From assembly GCA_025667525.1 (NCBI GenBank), contig JANFOE010000570.1, positions 186,001 to 250,000 on the forward strand: 64,000 nt of DNA. The letters run 5' to 3'. Position numbers and translations under genes: made by a program. Each line of letters starts with the position of its first letter. Position 1 is the first letter of the stretch. Shown piece after piece: positions 33,401 to 45,145 of the stretch. The notes beneath the pieces were generated by a model. It was not told the origin of the DNA. It saw nothing but the letters and a program-made list of their open reading frames with translations, and did not search any database. The DNA is from Glebionis coronaria. Lineage: Eukaryota; Streptophyta; Magnoliopsida; Asterales; Asteraceae.

Positions 33401-34635
33401 AGTAAAATTTTCTAAATTCCAAGCTATACCAGATAGCAGCATTATAATACAACAACCATATAAACGTCACCAAGAATTAATACTGCTACAATATACTACA
33501 ATCCAACAACTATATAAACGTCACCAACATCAATTCAATCCATACATAAACACCATAGATAGTTAAATTATCTGTGTGAAGTCATCCAATGTGCATTAAC
33601 TCCATATCATCCAAACTTTTTTTTAACTAATCTAATTAACAAGTAACGGTTATGATAAATACCCCTTCCGTGTCAGGAACCTTGCAACAATAGATACACG
33701 ACAGATCTGTGGAAGATGGTAAGAAGGGTATTAAACAGTTCATACTTCTTATGTAATCAGTTTCGTAATGTAACAGTAATGACAGAGAATACAGGCTATT
33801 AAGGTTCAAGATTATATTCTCGATAAACCAGATCACCAATAGATTCATTACCTAATACTAGCATCAAAATCATAAAGATCAATTAATATAACAATCTTCC
33901 TATTGCGATAGATACCAATCTTATTGAACTCCAACATACGTAATCAGTATTCGAGCTATTTCGTAAATCGAAAACAATTAAAAAACATACACGTCATACA
34001 ACATTATATCAAGATTCAATAACATTACCTCCCCTGCTTTCACAATTATGACATGAGGCGTAAACCCGACTCCAGCAGCACCTGCCGCCCATCACAAACA
34101 CATTAATCAAACCACTACACTAGTACACAATTCAACATAAACGAAAATACCAAGCAACGCCTATAAACATAAATATACCTAAAGCGTCCAATTGTTTCTT
34201 TCCGGAACCCGCAGGCCGTCCTCTATGTTTCCTAACAGACAAATCCACATTCACATCGGCATTGGTCGTCCCACCGCTCCCATCAAAAGAATTTTCCAAA
34301 TTCGACGAGCCAAGTCCCACATTCCCCCCATCGCCCACAGGGGAATACTTTCTAGGCCTACCCCTTTTCTTTCTAGCAGGCTCTAAACTATACCCACCAC
34401 TACCCATAAACTGATCACCACTACTAAACTGATCATTACCACTACCACTATAAGGAAACCTAGTACTACCACTAGTAGTATTGCCATCATCATTGGACAT
34501 ATGATTATGATGATGATGGTGATGATTGAAACTAGGTGGCAACATCATGTTCATGTTCATGGAGTTCAAGTGGTTAAAACTAGGTGGTGTTGGGTGGTGA
34601 TGATGATGGTAAGGAGAGGAATCATGGGAATCCAT
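30414..34635 (-). CDS. AT-hook motif nuclear-localized (AHL) protein, 5 exons, 428 aa
   Basis: Chromatin-binding regulator of the plant AHL family. Coding exons on the minus strand are 34635-34179, 34081-34029, 33228-33097, 31148-30978 and 30887-30414. All junctions are GT-AG and phases add up to 429 codons with the stop. AT-hook 1 is RGRPRKYSP (about 91-99). AT-hook 2 is RGRPAGSGKKQLDALG (about 138-153). A PPC/DUF296 domain follows (about 155-275) with GFTPHVIIVKAGE, SFSQQGPR, CILSANGSICNVTLRQP and GRFEIISLTGSF. Two AT-hooks plus introns fit the intron-containing AHL clade. The N-terminus has His runs. The C-terminus has an unusually long Gln/His/Pro tract (about 340-405). The large third intron carries a MULE MITE and a SINE-like insert. 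The gene appears intact. Confidence 0.93.
30480..30690 (-). repeat. Coding Gln/His triplet repeat
   Basis: Imperfect CAA/CAC/CAG/CCA repeats read on the minus strand in the last AHL exon. They include several tandem copies of a 15-base unit (TGTTGTGGCTGCTGG on the plus strand, 30527-30571). The shadow frames on the plus strand (Cys/Trp- or Leu-rich) are artefacts of this repeat. Confidence 0.85.
31482..31964. mobile_element. MULE-type MITE in AHL intron 3
   Basis: 483 bp flanked by a perfect 10-bp direct repeat, CTTATGAGCA (31472-31481 and 31965-31974). Inverse ends share GTTGTAAATATCG and CGATATTTACAAC. GGACCACCGCC-type palindromes and CGATATATCG words occur near both ends. The AT-rich centre includes about four copies of a 21-base unit, TTTATCATTATTTTATATAT (31586-31670). 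The target duplication length points to Mutator-like transposition. Confidence 0.85.
32850..33056 (-). mobile_element. SINE-like insert in AHL intron 3
   Basis: A GC-rich island of 207 bp in an AT-rich intron, flanked by the 7-bp direct repeat TATTTTC (32843-32849 and 33057-33063). On the minus strand it ends in a short T run (CTTTTTGTG), as some plant SINEs do. I cannot match it to a named family and the short repeat could be chance. Confidence 0.4.
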
Positions 34636-34903
34636 TAAAGAAGTGATTTTTATGGAAAATTGAGATATGGGTATTGTTGATCTGGGGTTAAAGACAGATG
34701 GGATTTAGGGTTTTAAAGATTTTTTATGATTTTGGTGATTTTGGTGATGAATGAATGTATCAAATGTTGGTTTGGTGCATTTATTGTATGTAGTTGCTAG
34801 TTTGTGTTTGTGTTTGCTTACATGTCTTTTCCATACCAACTTTTCAAACCAAGTTTTCTGCTGTACTTATCTCTAAGCCTAATGAAGCATCAAGTTTTGC
34901 GGC

Positions 34904-35200
34904 CAGTGGCGGACGCAGAAAATCTTACTGTGGGGAAAAAAAAAAATTTATAATAGCAAGACGAAAAACTTAAAATTCGAATAAGAAATCGAGTATTTTA
35001 ACTTAAAAATGGCAGATTTTTAGGTTTTAGAGTGTTAAATATTGGATTTTAATATGTAAATGGGGGGCAATTTAAGTTTCGAGTGGGGGGCACTGTAAAA
35101 AAACGCTCAAAATTAACGAAAAAATACACTATAGTTTCGAATTTTTGGTCTAGCTATAGGGGCGCCGCCATCCCGTACCCAAAGGGTGTGTCCGCCCCTG
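34904..35200. mobile_element. hAT-type MITE upstream of AHL
   Basis: 297 bp with ends CAGTGGCGGACGCAG and the inverse ending GTGTCCGCCCCTG. It is flanked by the 8-bp duplication TTTGCGGC (34896-34903 and 35201-35208). It lies 269 bp before the AHL start codon, within or near its promoter, and is inserted inside an older GC-rich MITE. Confidence 0.88.
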
Positions 35201-35505
35201 TTTGCGGCTAAGGCGAAGCTTTTGCAGTTAAGGCGAAGCTTTTGCGTTTTTAAGGCGTGACTTAAGGCAGCACAAAAATATTATTTTATTTTTATATTAA
35301 TATAGTTTTTATAGAAATCGAGATTAAAAAAACGTTGTAGTACATAATGAATAAGATTAAACTACTATTTTTATATGTAATTTTCGTTACTTAAAAAAAA
35401 TAAAAAAAATTGGAGTCAAATGAAACAACTCGCCACGCCTCACGCTTTGGCGACGCCTTTGTGCCGCCATGACGCGCCTTTTAGAACCTTGCTCATAGGT
35501 GAGCG
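35201..35505. mobile_element. Decayed MITE related to the one at 26.3 kb
   Basis: GGCTAAGGCGAAGCTTTTGC-type words on the left and CGCCACGCCTCACGCTTTGG-type words on the right resemble the 26325-26669 element. Its left end was split by the hAT insertion (a few bases lie before 34896). No clean target duplication was found. Confidence 0.5.
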
Positions 35506-35600
35506 AAAAGTTGATCTGAAATCGACACGAAAATTAATTATATTTGTTTTTATCAGTCACTGTAAAAATATTTGTTTATTGAACACATCAGTGTCACATC

Positions 35601-35923
35601 AGCTGACCATCTGCTAAAAATTGAACCGATTCGAATAAAATTGAACTAAACTGAAAACCGATTTTGAAAAAAACACGAATTGAAAACTAAATCGAATTAA
35701 ATTGAGGAAAACTGAAATCGAAGCGAATAAAAAAAAACCGAACCGAATTTATAGTTTAGGTGATTTTTCGTGTTTTCAACGAGACACCGAACTGAACCAA
35801 GCGAAATCGACATAAAAACACAAAACCGAAAACCGAATTGAATATGGTCGGTTCGGTTTTGATCGATTCGGTTCGGCTCAGTTTGTCGGTTCGATTTAAT
35901 TTTTGGTTGATTTGCTCAGCCTA
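35601..35923. mobile_element. Decayed hAT-like fold-back element
   Basis: The left half is filled with AACCGAA-type words and the right half with TTCGGTT-type words. The right end (GCTCAGCCTA) is typical of a hAT MITE end. The left end (AGCTGACCATC) is degraded and no target duplication is clear. Confidence 0.5.
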
Positions 35924-36481
35924 ACTTATCAGTCATCGGAACTTTTACCGAATAAAACATTTAATTAAAAACCCAATTTATAAAAATATACCCCACAAAA
36001 TAATCCATTCACACTCACAACTGAATTATATATTTGGTCAGTGCACAATACTCGAAAAGCGAGTCGAGCAACTCACCTTAGTAAGCTTATTTGCTTAATC
36101 CTCACGCGTGGTTGTTTAGCCAAGTCGCTCGTAAGATTCTTCTCACGATACCCTCATGTGTGACTGCTAAATATAGTCTTAGATAGATTTTGGATCGGTT
36201 TAGGTGGACGCATCTTATAAATATGTTTGTCTAGTTCGAGTTCAGAAAAAAAATTAAACAGATCAGCTTGTCTACTTATTTAAGATTTTTTTTAAAATTA
36301 AATATTATTTATATTTTATTATATAGATTAAGTGGGTCGATCTACAACTCATTAACATGTGTAATGTGTTAACTTTGTATATGAAACGGGTTAAATATGT
36401 CAATCCAAAAACCTTCTAGCTTATTTAACTCGTTAGCCTAAGTATATTTATGCGTTAAATGGGTCATATTCAGGTTGAAAA

Positions 36482-37235
36482 AATATTAGAATGCCTAAAA
36501 TATATGCTTAGTTTTGTGTCTAACCTATCTGTCATAAGCTTATTGGATTGTGAAGATGTGAATCCGGTTGATACAACTAGGGGTGTCGAAAAAGTTGACC
36601 CGAACCCGAAATAGCCTATTCGGGTCGGGTCACTCGGGTTCAAAAACATATTCGGGTCAATCGAATTGACCCGAGTTCTAATTAGCCTCGGGTTCGGGTT
36701 TATATTTTTTAGCCTTGACCCGACTTGACCCGAACCCGACCAACCCGACTTGACCCGAGTTTTTTACCACATTTTACCTTGTAAATATACTTAAATATGT
36801 CAAATTTTAACTTTTTTACTTATACTCGGGTTGACCTGACCCGAATTAACCCGACCCGAATTGACCCGAACCCGACTGACCCGAGTTCTAATTAGGCTCG
36901 GGTTCAGGTTTGATTTTTTTGAGTTCTGACCCGACTTGACCCGACCCGACTTGACCCGAACCTGGTTGACCCGACCCGATTCCCACCCCTAGATACAACT
37001 AATGATTTTTTGCTACACATGTTCAGACAAAAATTTAGGCATGATTTTTAGGCATGCCAATCACTTCTCGGATTGGAAAAATATTGGGATGCCTAAAATG
37101 TATGTCTAATTTTGTGTCTAACCTATGTGTCATAAGCTTATTAGATTGTGAAGATGTGGGTCTCGTTGATACAACTAATGTTTTTTTGCCACACATGTTT
37201 AGGCATAAATTTAGGTAGCCAATCACTTCTCGTTC
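36482..37235 (+). repeat. Tandem duplication of about 160 bp, one copy split by a MITE
   Basis: Copy A is 36482-36577 plus 36992-37066; copy B is about 37079-37235. Shared landmarks are ATGCCTAAAAT, TTTTGTGTCTAACCTAT, GTCATAAGCTTATT, GTTGATACAACTAATG and CCAATCACTTCTCG. Copy B lacks the hAT insertion, which shows the empty site. Confidence 0.8.
36578..36991. mobile_element. hAT-type MITE built of GACCCGA words
   Basis: 414 bp, ends TAGGGGTGTCGAA and CCCACCCCTA, flanked by the 8-bp duplication GATACAAC (36570-36577 and 36992-36999). The interior repeats GGGTCGGGT and TGACCCGA-like words on opposite halves. Confidence 0.9.
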
Positions 37236-39475
37236 GGGTTATGTGTAAACAAGTTAAGGGTAACATATCTTACTCGATTATTTACTGGTTCAAGTTTGAA
37301 TTGAGTTTTTCTAACCCGCCAACCTATCAACACGAACAGGGACGGATGTGTGTAGTGATTATGGGGTCCGTTGCCTCCCATAGCTAGCCTGATACGATGA
37401 GATTTTAGTGTATTTTTTCGTCGATTTTGAACTTTTTTCGAAAGCACCCCACTAAAAATTTAAATTGCCCCCACCCATATAGTTATCCCAATATTTAACA
37501 TTTTAAAATCTTATAAATTCGTCATTTTTATGTAAAAATACTCATTTTATCTTTTCAATACTCCTTATTTTTTTCTATTAAAAAAAAGAAGATTTTATCC
37601 TCCATAACCTTATTTTCTGATTCCGTCGTAAAAGACGAACCGTGAAAAACTCGAATTGACACCTCTAATTCAATATACTATAACTACATGTTATTTTAAT
37701 TTTTTCCTTTTTTTTTTAAAGTATATATACATCAACACCATACTTGATCTCAGCTTTCACAAGATGCCAAAAAGTGAAATGTAAACATATCACTAACAAG
37801 AGGTATGACACAAACAAAACGTCAACACCAAGAAACTAGTACAACAATGACTTATTAACATGCTTAAACTACTGAATACCACAATTCAATAGCCTCGAAC
37901 AACCAAACCACAAGCCTCAAAACCTCGATGAACCGCGACCTTCAAACAACCATATCATGACCCTCAAATAGCCGTTGAACCACGACCTAGAGAGATTCCT
38001 ACGCCGACCAAAACATCAGAAACCATCTCTTGAAAAACAAGGAGAAAAACGCACACTTTACCATTTGTTGAACCACAACATCCAAACAACGACTCTCCAT
38101 TCTCCCGCTAAACCGAGCATCAACATCTGATCTAATTACTTTAAAGTGTGAACTCTCTTCCACTCTCTATCAAACCTATTAAACCAGTCTCTTCGCAAAA
38201 AAAATCACCAAGTTGGCATCGTCCAACTAGCGTACTTGTATTGCATTATAATCACCAGCCACATAGCAAGTATTGTACGCTTTTAGTTACATATATAGTT
38301 CGTGTATTTTGATTGCGTTGCATTACATAACATATCCAATTCCGCTAGAGCGTGGTATAGAAAACTTCGTTAAAAATAATACTAACAAAATTTGTTGCTA
38401 AGGAAGACTTTGTTTCTCACTCTATGTCTTGTGCTAAAGTAATTGGTAACTCGAGTAACAAACATTCAGTGTTCATAAAAAAATATCCTGACACTTCAAA
38501 ACATATATACAAACATCATTTGGTTCAATCCTGCCCAATTTAGGATTAGTGTCATCAAATTCACTACTTTCACATCAGTGTCACGTCATCAACGCACCAC
38601 AAAACAGGTGTAACGGTCACCATCAAACCAACCATATAGATATATCTCACTTTATACAAACATACCCCCCAAAAAATGAGCAAATAGTTCGATGGACCAC
38701 ACCACCAAACGATTGCATAAAAGTGGGGATGGCACGGAGTTGGGACCTGTGTAATGGGGATGGTGCGTAGTGGTTGACACTACCATAACACCCGGTCTTA
38801 GGGGTGTTAAGAGAATTCTAGGGTTACTTTTATGAACCACTTTGAAAAGCAGAATTAGTTTCAAACATGACATACACACTGATTGCTCAACAAAACGAAA
38901 TCAGAACACATAAGTCAAAAATCAAAATACAGCTCAATTTTGACCTTCAAAAGTCAAAAGTTAGTAGCTACCCTAACACAACCACAAAGTGTACAACCAA
39001 CCTACTTCCCCTTTTTGAATAATTTCGGCTTGTCTTTACTACTTGTCTCACGAGTCAGCTAACAAATAATATAACAAGGGCCGGAACAAATAACACGTGT
39101 AATTTTAATGAAAACAGCAGTAATCAAAGTCTTAAAATACTTGAATCACCCGTAAATTATGTTCAACACGTTTAACTACATATAAAAACAATACCTCCTG
39201 ATTCTGCAAGTTTAGTTGAACAGAACAATCATCTACATTTTTAAGCATATCGTAAGTTTAAATTAAAAAAAATGCATTTATAACCATCAAAACAAATCAA
39301 ATTTTAATCCAATCATTCCTATAAACGTTATAGCACAAACCTGGAACAATATCGGCATTACAAGTACTCATAGCTTAGACCACTGAGACAGACACTATAG
39401 ACACTAAGCTCGATTATAACTAGCTCAAGTCGGGTCACCATGTCATCACAAAAGTCCGTAAAAATCCGTTTGAAC
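37236..39475. other. Intergenic between AHL and AP-2 mu
   Basis: No gene seen in 2.2 kb. Short frames of 60-80 codons occur but show no domain or codon pattern. The AP-2 mu 3' untranslated end should lie near 39.3-39.47 kb. Confidence 0.5.
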
Positions 39476-42400
39476 TCAGCATCTGATCTCATATGAACCT
39501 GCTTTGGTAATATACCTGACCCACTCAACGGTATTGTAGCCACTCTTCTCCCAAACCTGCAAAAAACGGCAAGCAAATTAACCATTAGTGATTTAAGAAG
39601 TGTGTTACTTGACTGTAACCAGAACTGCAGGTAATGTGGTAAAATCTACCTTGAGAAACCTGACTCTTAATCCAGATGCTGTAAACATAGGAACCTACAA
39701 AAGCACAAGGATTAGAAATTATTTAATGGTATAAATTTTTATTTTTGTTTATCAAGTTTCTGGAACAAGGTTCTCTGCATTGGGGTGGAGCGAGTATTAT
39801 ATAGACGCTTGATACATCCTGGATGTATGAAGTTTTATCGAGTTATATAAAAGAGCGTAAGAAGCACCTGAAACTCCATCTGTATGGGTGGCCTAGTCCA
39901 AGACTTCTTTTCTGCGATCGTTGAAATCAACTCCACTTCTGCACTCAGAGTTGCTTCAGTTTGTCCTGGAAATTTCCTTATCCTGCAAATTATTATAGCA
40001 ATGGTTATAGTAATACATACAACGTTTATAATAAACATAAAATGGTTAGGTACTTACTTCCACATCAAGCAATCCATAGAAGCATTGTATTTTGCTTTCC
40101 CTGATGTCACTTGGACACTCGTTTTTGCTGTTTGTTTGGGTACTGGAACCTTGACCACAACTCCAAGTGCAAACATTTTCGCCCCAAAGACACTCTTTAC
40201 CTGAAAGCCAACAACGTTATAATAATAGCTACACTAATAAGACCCCTAATGTAGGTGTTTACAAACCTTAACGTTAACTTCCATGCGTGTCCTGCCCATT
40301 TCCTTGATGGTTGGCAACACCCGAAAAGGGAGGTTTACACCCTCAGTGATACGATATCTGTTACACGAATTATCAGCATAATCGTTACAATCTGTTGGAT
40401 AAAATATCACAATTGTATATCAGCGGATTGTGAGTTTACTTCATTAGCTCGAATTCACCATCTGGTGGCACGAAGCTGACAGTTTTTTCTGAATTAAATC
40501 TGGTCAAGTTTACACACTGGTGGAAGGTGACATCATCCAACTCAATAGTTTTCCCACTGCATTAGTAGCAAATTATAACTTTATTACCAATCGATACGAA
40601 ACATTAAAGATTTAAAACAAAATATATGCGAAATCAGAACTTACCTCTTAGTGGGGCGTGACTTAATTTCAGACTCTTTCTCGAGTCCAATTTTGTCATT
40701 CAGTCCCAGCTTCAAATCAGGCATTCCAGAAAGGAAGCACTTCATAAGAACCTTACCCGTTACATCACAGCGAAGTACACTACCTATAAGCATCAAAAAA
40801 ATTGTTAGAACACAAGCTAATACATGCAAATGTGATAAACCATTAAATTGTACCTTTCGAAGACATAAGAAGATTAACGCTTTCCACAATATCCAAAAAC
40901 ACCTCATTTTTTTTGTAGTGAAGACCTTCCCTACGCCATCCAACCGCACCAGTTACTTGTAAAGTAGCATTGGGAACAGGTTTATCTGTAGGCTGATTAC
41001 ATTCAACCGAGTTACAAGTCAGAAACCTATAATATATAGATTCATTGTTTATATAATTAAATCTCTAATAGGTCACATCTAACCTTTGATGAGAATGGTG
41101 AGCGTACACCTTCTTGAGTAATGTACAGCTTCAATATTTCGGGTGAAAGGTTTTGTGGATAACCAAAGTCCATAATTTCTGCAGATCAAAGCAGAATACA
41201 ACAGAGTGAAACACTATAAGTACAAAAAAAAAATGAAAACTTGTGATTTAATTAAAGCACTCCATACCATCTAATAACTCGTATATCAAAACGAAGTTAT
41301 TGCGAATGGCATCCTCATCAAAAGCACCACCAAAATATGACTTAAATAAATTAACCGCCTGCATGAGAGGACATGTATGGTTAACAAACTTATAAGCAAA
41401 TACTAATCCGATAAACCCTTGAAAATCAGAAAATTACCTCAACAACGAACTTGAAGGCACAAGCTACATTGGCATTGCTGCTGACAACAATGACAATGTA
41501 GACGTTGCTAATTCTCATATAGAAGAAAGAGCAACCACCAATCTGGCGCACAGGACACGTGCCTAGTTCCTTTGTTTGCATTATGTGCAGTCTAAAGGCA
41601 TCAACCATATTTCCCCTAGAATTAAAGAAAATATATAAACAGTAAGACGAATGAATACACCTGCTGAACAACTTGAAACACATTGGATCGATATGAGATT
41701 TTCAGGAGATCAAAAGAACTGGTAAGGTTGAACTCACGCTCCCAACACTGCCTTTCTCCTATTTATTGTTATGTTACTTCTCCTATTCTATATTGCGTTT
41801 TTTATTTTGACAAAAATATTTATATAACATAGATAACACTAGAATGAACAGTTGAAGTGTAATTTCCCTACAAAAATAAGCTTCTGTAGACGTGATTGCA
41901 ACAAAATAATAAAATTTTATTTAACATTCCGTATCCTACAAAACCTACAGTGTTGTACCAGATGAAACTTGGACCCTCACATCACTCCCATTGTAAATTT
42001 TTAACATATGAACATACTCTTAACAATTGTAATTTTCTTCGAAAAAGATAGAATGTCACCTTTCCTCCATATGAGTTCCTTTAAACATGAAAGTACTTGA
42101 AAATGATTAAAAGTTTGTTGTTTTGTTATAATATTTGTGGGTGAAAGAAAAGAACTGCATTTGCTGTTGTTCGTCAATGTGAATAGAAAGGGGTGCACAT
42201 AGAAATGGGATAATACCAATGACTAATGGGGCTCCTAGAACCTACAACATTTCATCCCAAGGACCCAAGCTGAACCGAAGAGAATTAAGCGTATTTGCTA
42301 GTTTCGTGCATCACAGATTTCTAACATACAAGCATGTCTTGAATAACTACCTAAGATTTCTAAAACGAGCGTCTTATTGTGTGCTAGTTTGAAGAAAACA

Positions 42401-43795
42401 TGTATCTTTTGCGCAAAACAAGAAAAATAGAGATTGCGCTCAAAATCAAGTTTTTCGCACAAAATATAGAAGTAGCATTAGTTATAAGGGAAACTACAAA
42501 ACACATTTTTAATGTTCTATTGCATATCATTTGGACGTGTTTTCTACGTTTTTAAGATAATAAAACCCCCTCATAGAAAACAAAATAGCTAATTCTGCAG
42601 CTAAACGCAGGTTTCGTGATCTAGGTTATACACAAAATACAATCAACGTCGCGGCAGAAGAATTCAAAAAACAGGTATGTGTACTAATCATGTCACTGCA
42701 AACACGAATCACATTTTTACACAAAATAGAGAAGTTGCATTTCCTAGTCAACAAGGGAAACTACAAAACATATTTTTGATGTTTTCTATCATATCATTTG
42801 TACACGTTTACTATCTTTTCCAGAGAATAAAACCCCCTCCATTTCTGTACTAAATTAAAGCTAGAAAACAAAATAGTTTATTCTCCAGCTAAACTCAGGG
42901 TTCGTGAACTAGGCTATACACAAAAGGGGTGTTCGTTTTGGTTTATATAACGTAAGCTCATTTCGGCTTATATTTCATAAACCCAAAAATTTTAAGCTTA
43001 TTTGGAGACTTATGGGCTAATATAAGTTTATTATATCATGATAAACTTATATAAGCTTCTAAGTCTCAAAATAAGCCATAAAATTGAGGCTTATGCTATA
43101 TAAGCCGAATATCAGGCATATTTCGGCTTATAATTCATAAACCCGAATTTTTTAAGCTTATTTAGAGACTTATGGACGTATATAAGTCTACTATATCATA
43201 ATAAACTTATATAAGCCCATAAATCTCCAAATAAACCACAAAATTGGGGCTCATGTTATATAAGCTAAACACGTATCTTTTGCGCAAAACAAGAAAAATA
43301 GAGATTGCGCTCAAAATCAAGTTTTTCGCACAAAATATAGAAGTAGCATTTCCTAGTTATAAGGGAAACTACAAAACATATTGTTTGATGTTTTCAATCA
43401 TATCATTTGTTCGCATTTTCTACGTTTTCCAGAGAATAAAACCCCCCTCATAGCTAAAAATCTAGATTATACGCAAAATACAACCAACGTCACGCCAGAG
43501 AAAACGAAAACAGTTATGTGTACTAATCATCTCATTCTCATCGCAACCAAACACTAATCAAGTAGCGGCCTAAAACATTGCTAAATCAAAGACCACCCTC
43601 CTAGGAATTTTTAAGGTTATCTGGTGTTGGTCAACAACATATGCCTAAAAACATAATCTCTTATAATAAAAAAATAAAAAAAGTAAGAATTGGAAGCTAC
43701 TGACTGACATACCCGACGTCATCACGGTAAAGACGATTGATGAGAACATCACCACGGAGATTCAGAAAGTAAATCGCCGATGCAGCCACCGGCAT
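39476..43795 (-). CDS. AP-2 complex subunit mu, 12 exons, 438 aa
   Basis: Medium subunit of the clathrin adaptor AP-2, which links cargo at the plasma membrane to clathrin during endocytosis. Coding exons on the minus strand: 43795-43713, 41615-41438, 41358-41268, 41178-41084, 40992-40854, 40783-40645, 40556-40440, 40357-40267, 40200-40058, 39982-39868, 39694-39650 and 39556-39476. All junctions are GT-AG. The phases sum to 439 codons with the stop, giving 438 residues, the length I recall for the Arabidopsis protein. The N-terminal longin-like domain (about 1-140) starts [18 protein letters not shown] and contains [15 protein letters not shown]. The C-terminal mu-homology domain (about 170-438) includes [31 protein letters not shown] and [20 protein letters not shown], and ends [12 protein letters not shown]. 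No lesion was seen. Confidence 0.96.
42404..43460 (-). repeat. Direct repeats inside AP-2 mu intron 1
   Basis: A unit of about 180 bp (TTTTGCGCAAAACAAGAAAA ... CAGAGAATAAAACCCCC) occurs at about 42404-42575 and 43273-43450, with a more diverged copy at about 42700-42840. Between the last two, a unit of about 170 bp (TTTCGGCTTATATTTCATAA ... AAGCCATAAAATTG) is itself duplicated at about 42960-43125 and 43126-43265. This makes intron 1 (2.1 kb) far longer than the other introns (66-110 bp). Confidence 0.75.
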
Positions 43796-45145
43796 CTCTG
43801 CTCTATTCTTCGATTCAACTCAATAATTATTATTAAAAAGTGTTTAACAGATCAGATCTGAGGAAACTGGAAACTGACTTACTATTATTATTTTGTACAA
43901 TTCTTCAAAAAGGAAAACAGCAGGTGGAGACTGACTAGCTTAGTCAACCAACTTATTATTTCTATGGAGTTGGTCGTGTTTTGAACATAATAAAACTAAA
44001 CAAGGGGGTTCAAATTGACAAATGTCTATAACTATAGGTTTTTATTTTGAAACTTTATGCAACTAGCAAAATCAATCAACCAAAAATCAAACCGAACCAG
44101 TAAACTGAACCAAACCGATCAAAATCAAACCCACTATTTAATTTAGTTTTTGGTTCTGTACATTTATCGAGTCGGCTTATTATATCGACTAACTCAATTA
44201 CGCCGCTACCGCCCACACGCTAACTGACCAACAAACTTAAAGAGCTAGCATTCGTTAAAAATGGTGTTCTATCCTAATACTACCTGAAAGGGTCGTACCG
44301 TCGTATCAACTACCCTTCTATAATTCTTAAAGAGCCAGCATCCGGTAAAAGTGATGCTCTATCTCGATACTATCCGAGAAAGTCGTATCAAAACATGTTA
44401 AAAATAGAAAGTAAATATTTACAGCTCAATTTTGGAAAGGGTTTTGCTAATGACGGCCCTTAGAGTTGTCGTTAAAAGAATTATTTTTATTACAAAGTTA
44501 TCTTTGAATCATTATGATTAGATGTTAATTCCGAAAAACATAGATACAAGCCTTAAAAATTCGAATGCACAACAAACGCTTGATTTCTTACATTAAATTG
44601 TAATAAAATAACTTCTCTTAACGACAAACTGTCAAACAAAACCCTTTTGAAAATAAATGTTTTTTTTTTCTCAAAATCAACCAAATTATTTTCTTTTTTG
44701 GGAAGATATAATTATTCTCAAAATTGACCAAATTATTCTTCTTTTTTATTCGTTTCTTTTCTATTTTTCTTCCATTTTCATTAAAGCTGGGTGACTAAAA
44801 CATAATAAACAAAGGCTAGGTGTCTAATATGTAAAAATAAATTGTTCAGGTTAAATTCGAAATGTTTTTATTCACCAAATACTGTCATTCAAATTCGCCC
44901 CATTTTTCTTTTTTTTTTTGCTGCAATTAACTGTTACTTACCTTTTTTTATAAAATAACCTTAATAATTGTTTGAATTAGTAGTATATGTATGCGTGAAT
45001 GCCTGTTACATTATCATCGTTGGTATTCAGTATAACGTGATACTAGGGTTTCTGGAAATTTGAGCTGCGTATTAGGTGTTTGATAAGATGCCTGAGCTAA
45101 AATAACTTACAACGTAAAGTATTTTTCTAAGATAGAAATATCAGC
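43796..45145. other. Divergent intergenic region between AP-2 mu and the PPR gene
   Basis: No gene seen. A unit of about 85 bp is tandemly duplicated at about 44236-44395 (shared: CTTAAAGAGC, AGCATCCGGTAAAA-like, GTCGTATCAA). A short AACCGAACC-rich patch near 44085-44180 may be a decayed MITE. Promoters of both flanking genes must lie here, but no TATA box stands out. Confidence 0.5.

Noticed and set aside
39884..40204. Plus-strand 106-codon ORF within the AP-2 mu gene
   Set aside because: It is antisense to AP-2 mu exons 9 and 10, whose splice sites and phases are fully consistent.
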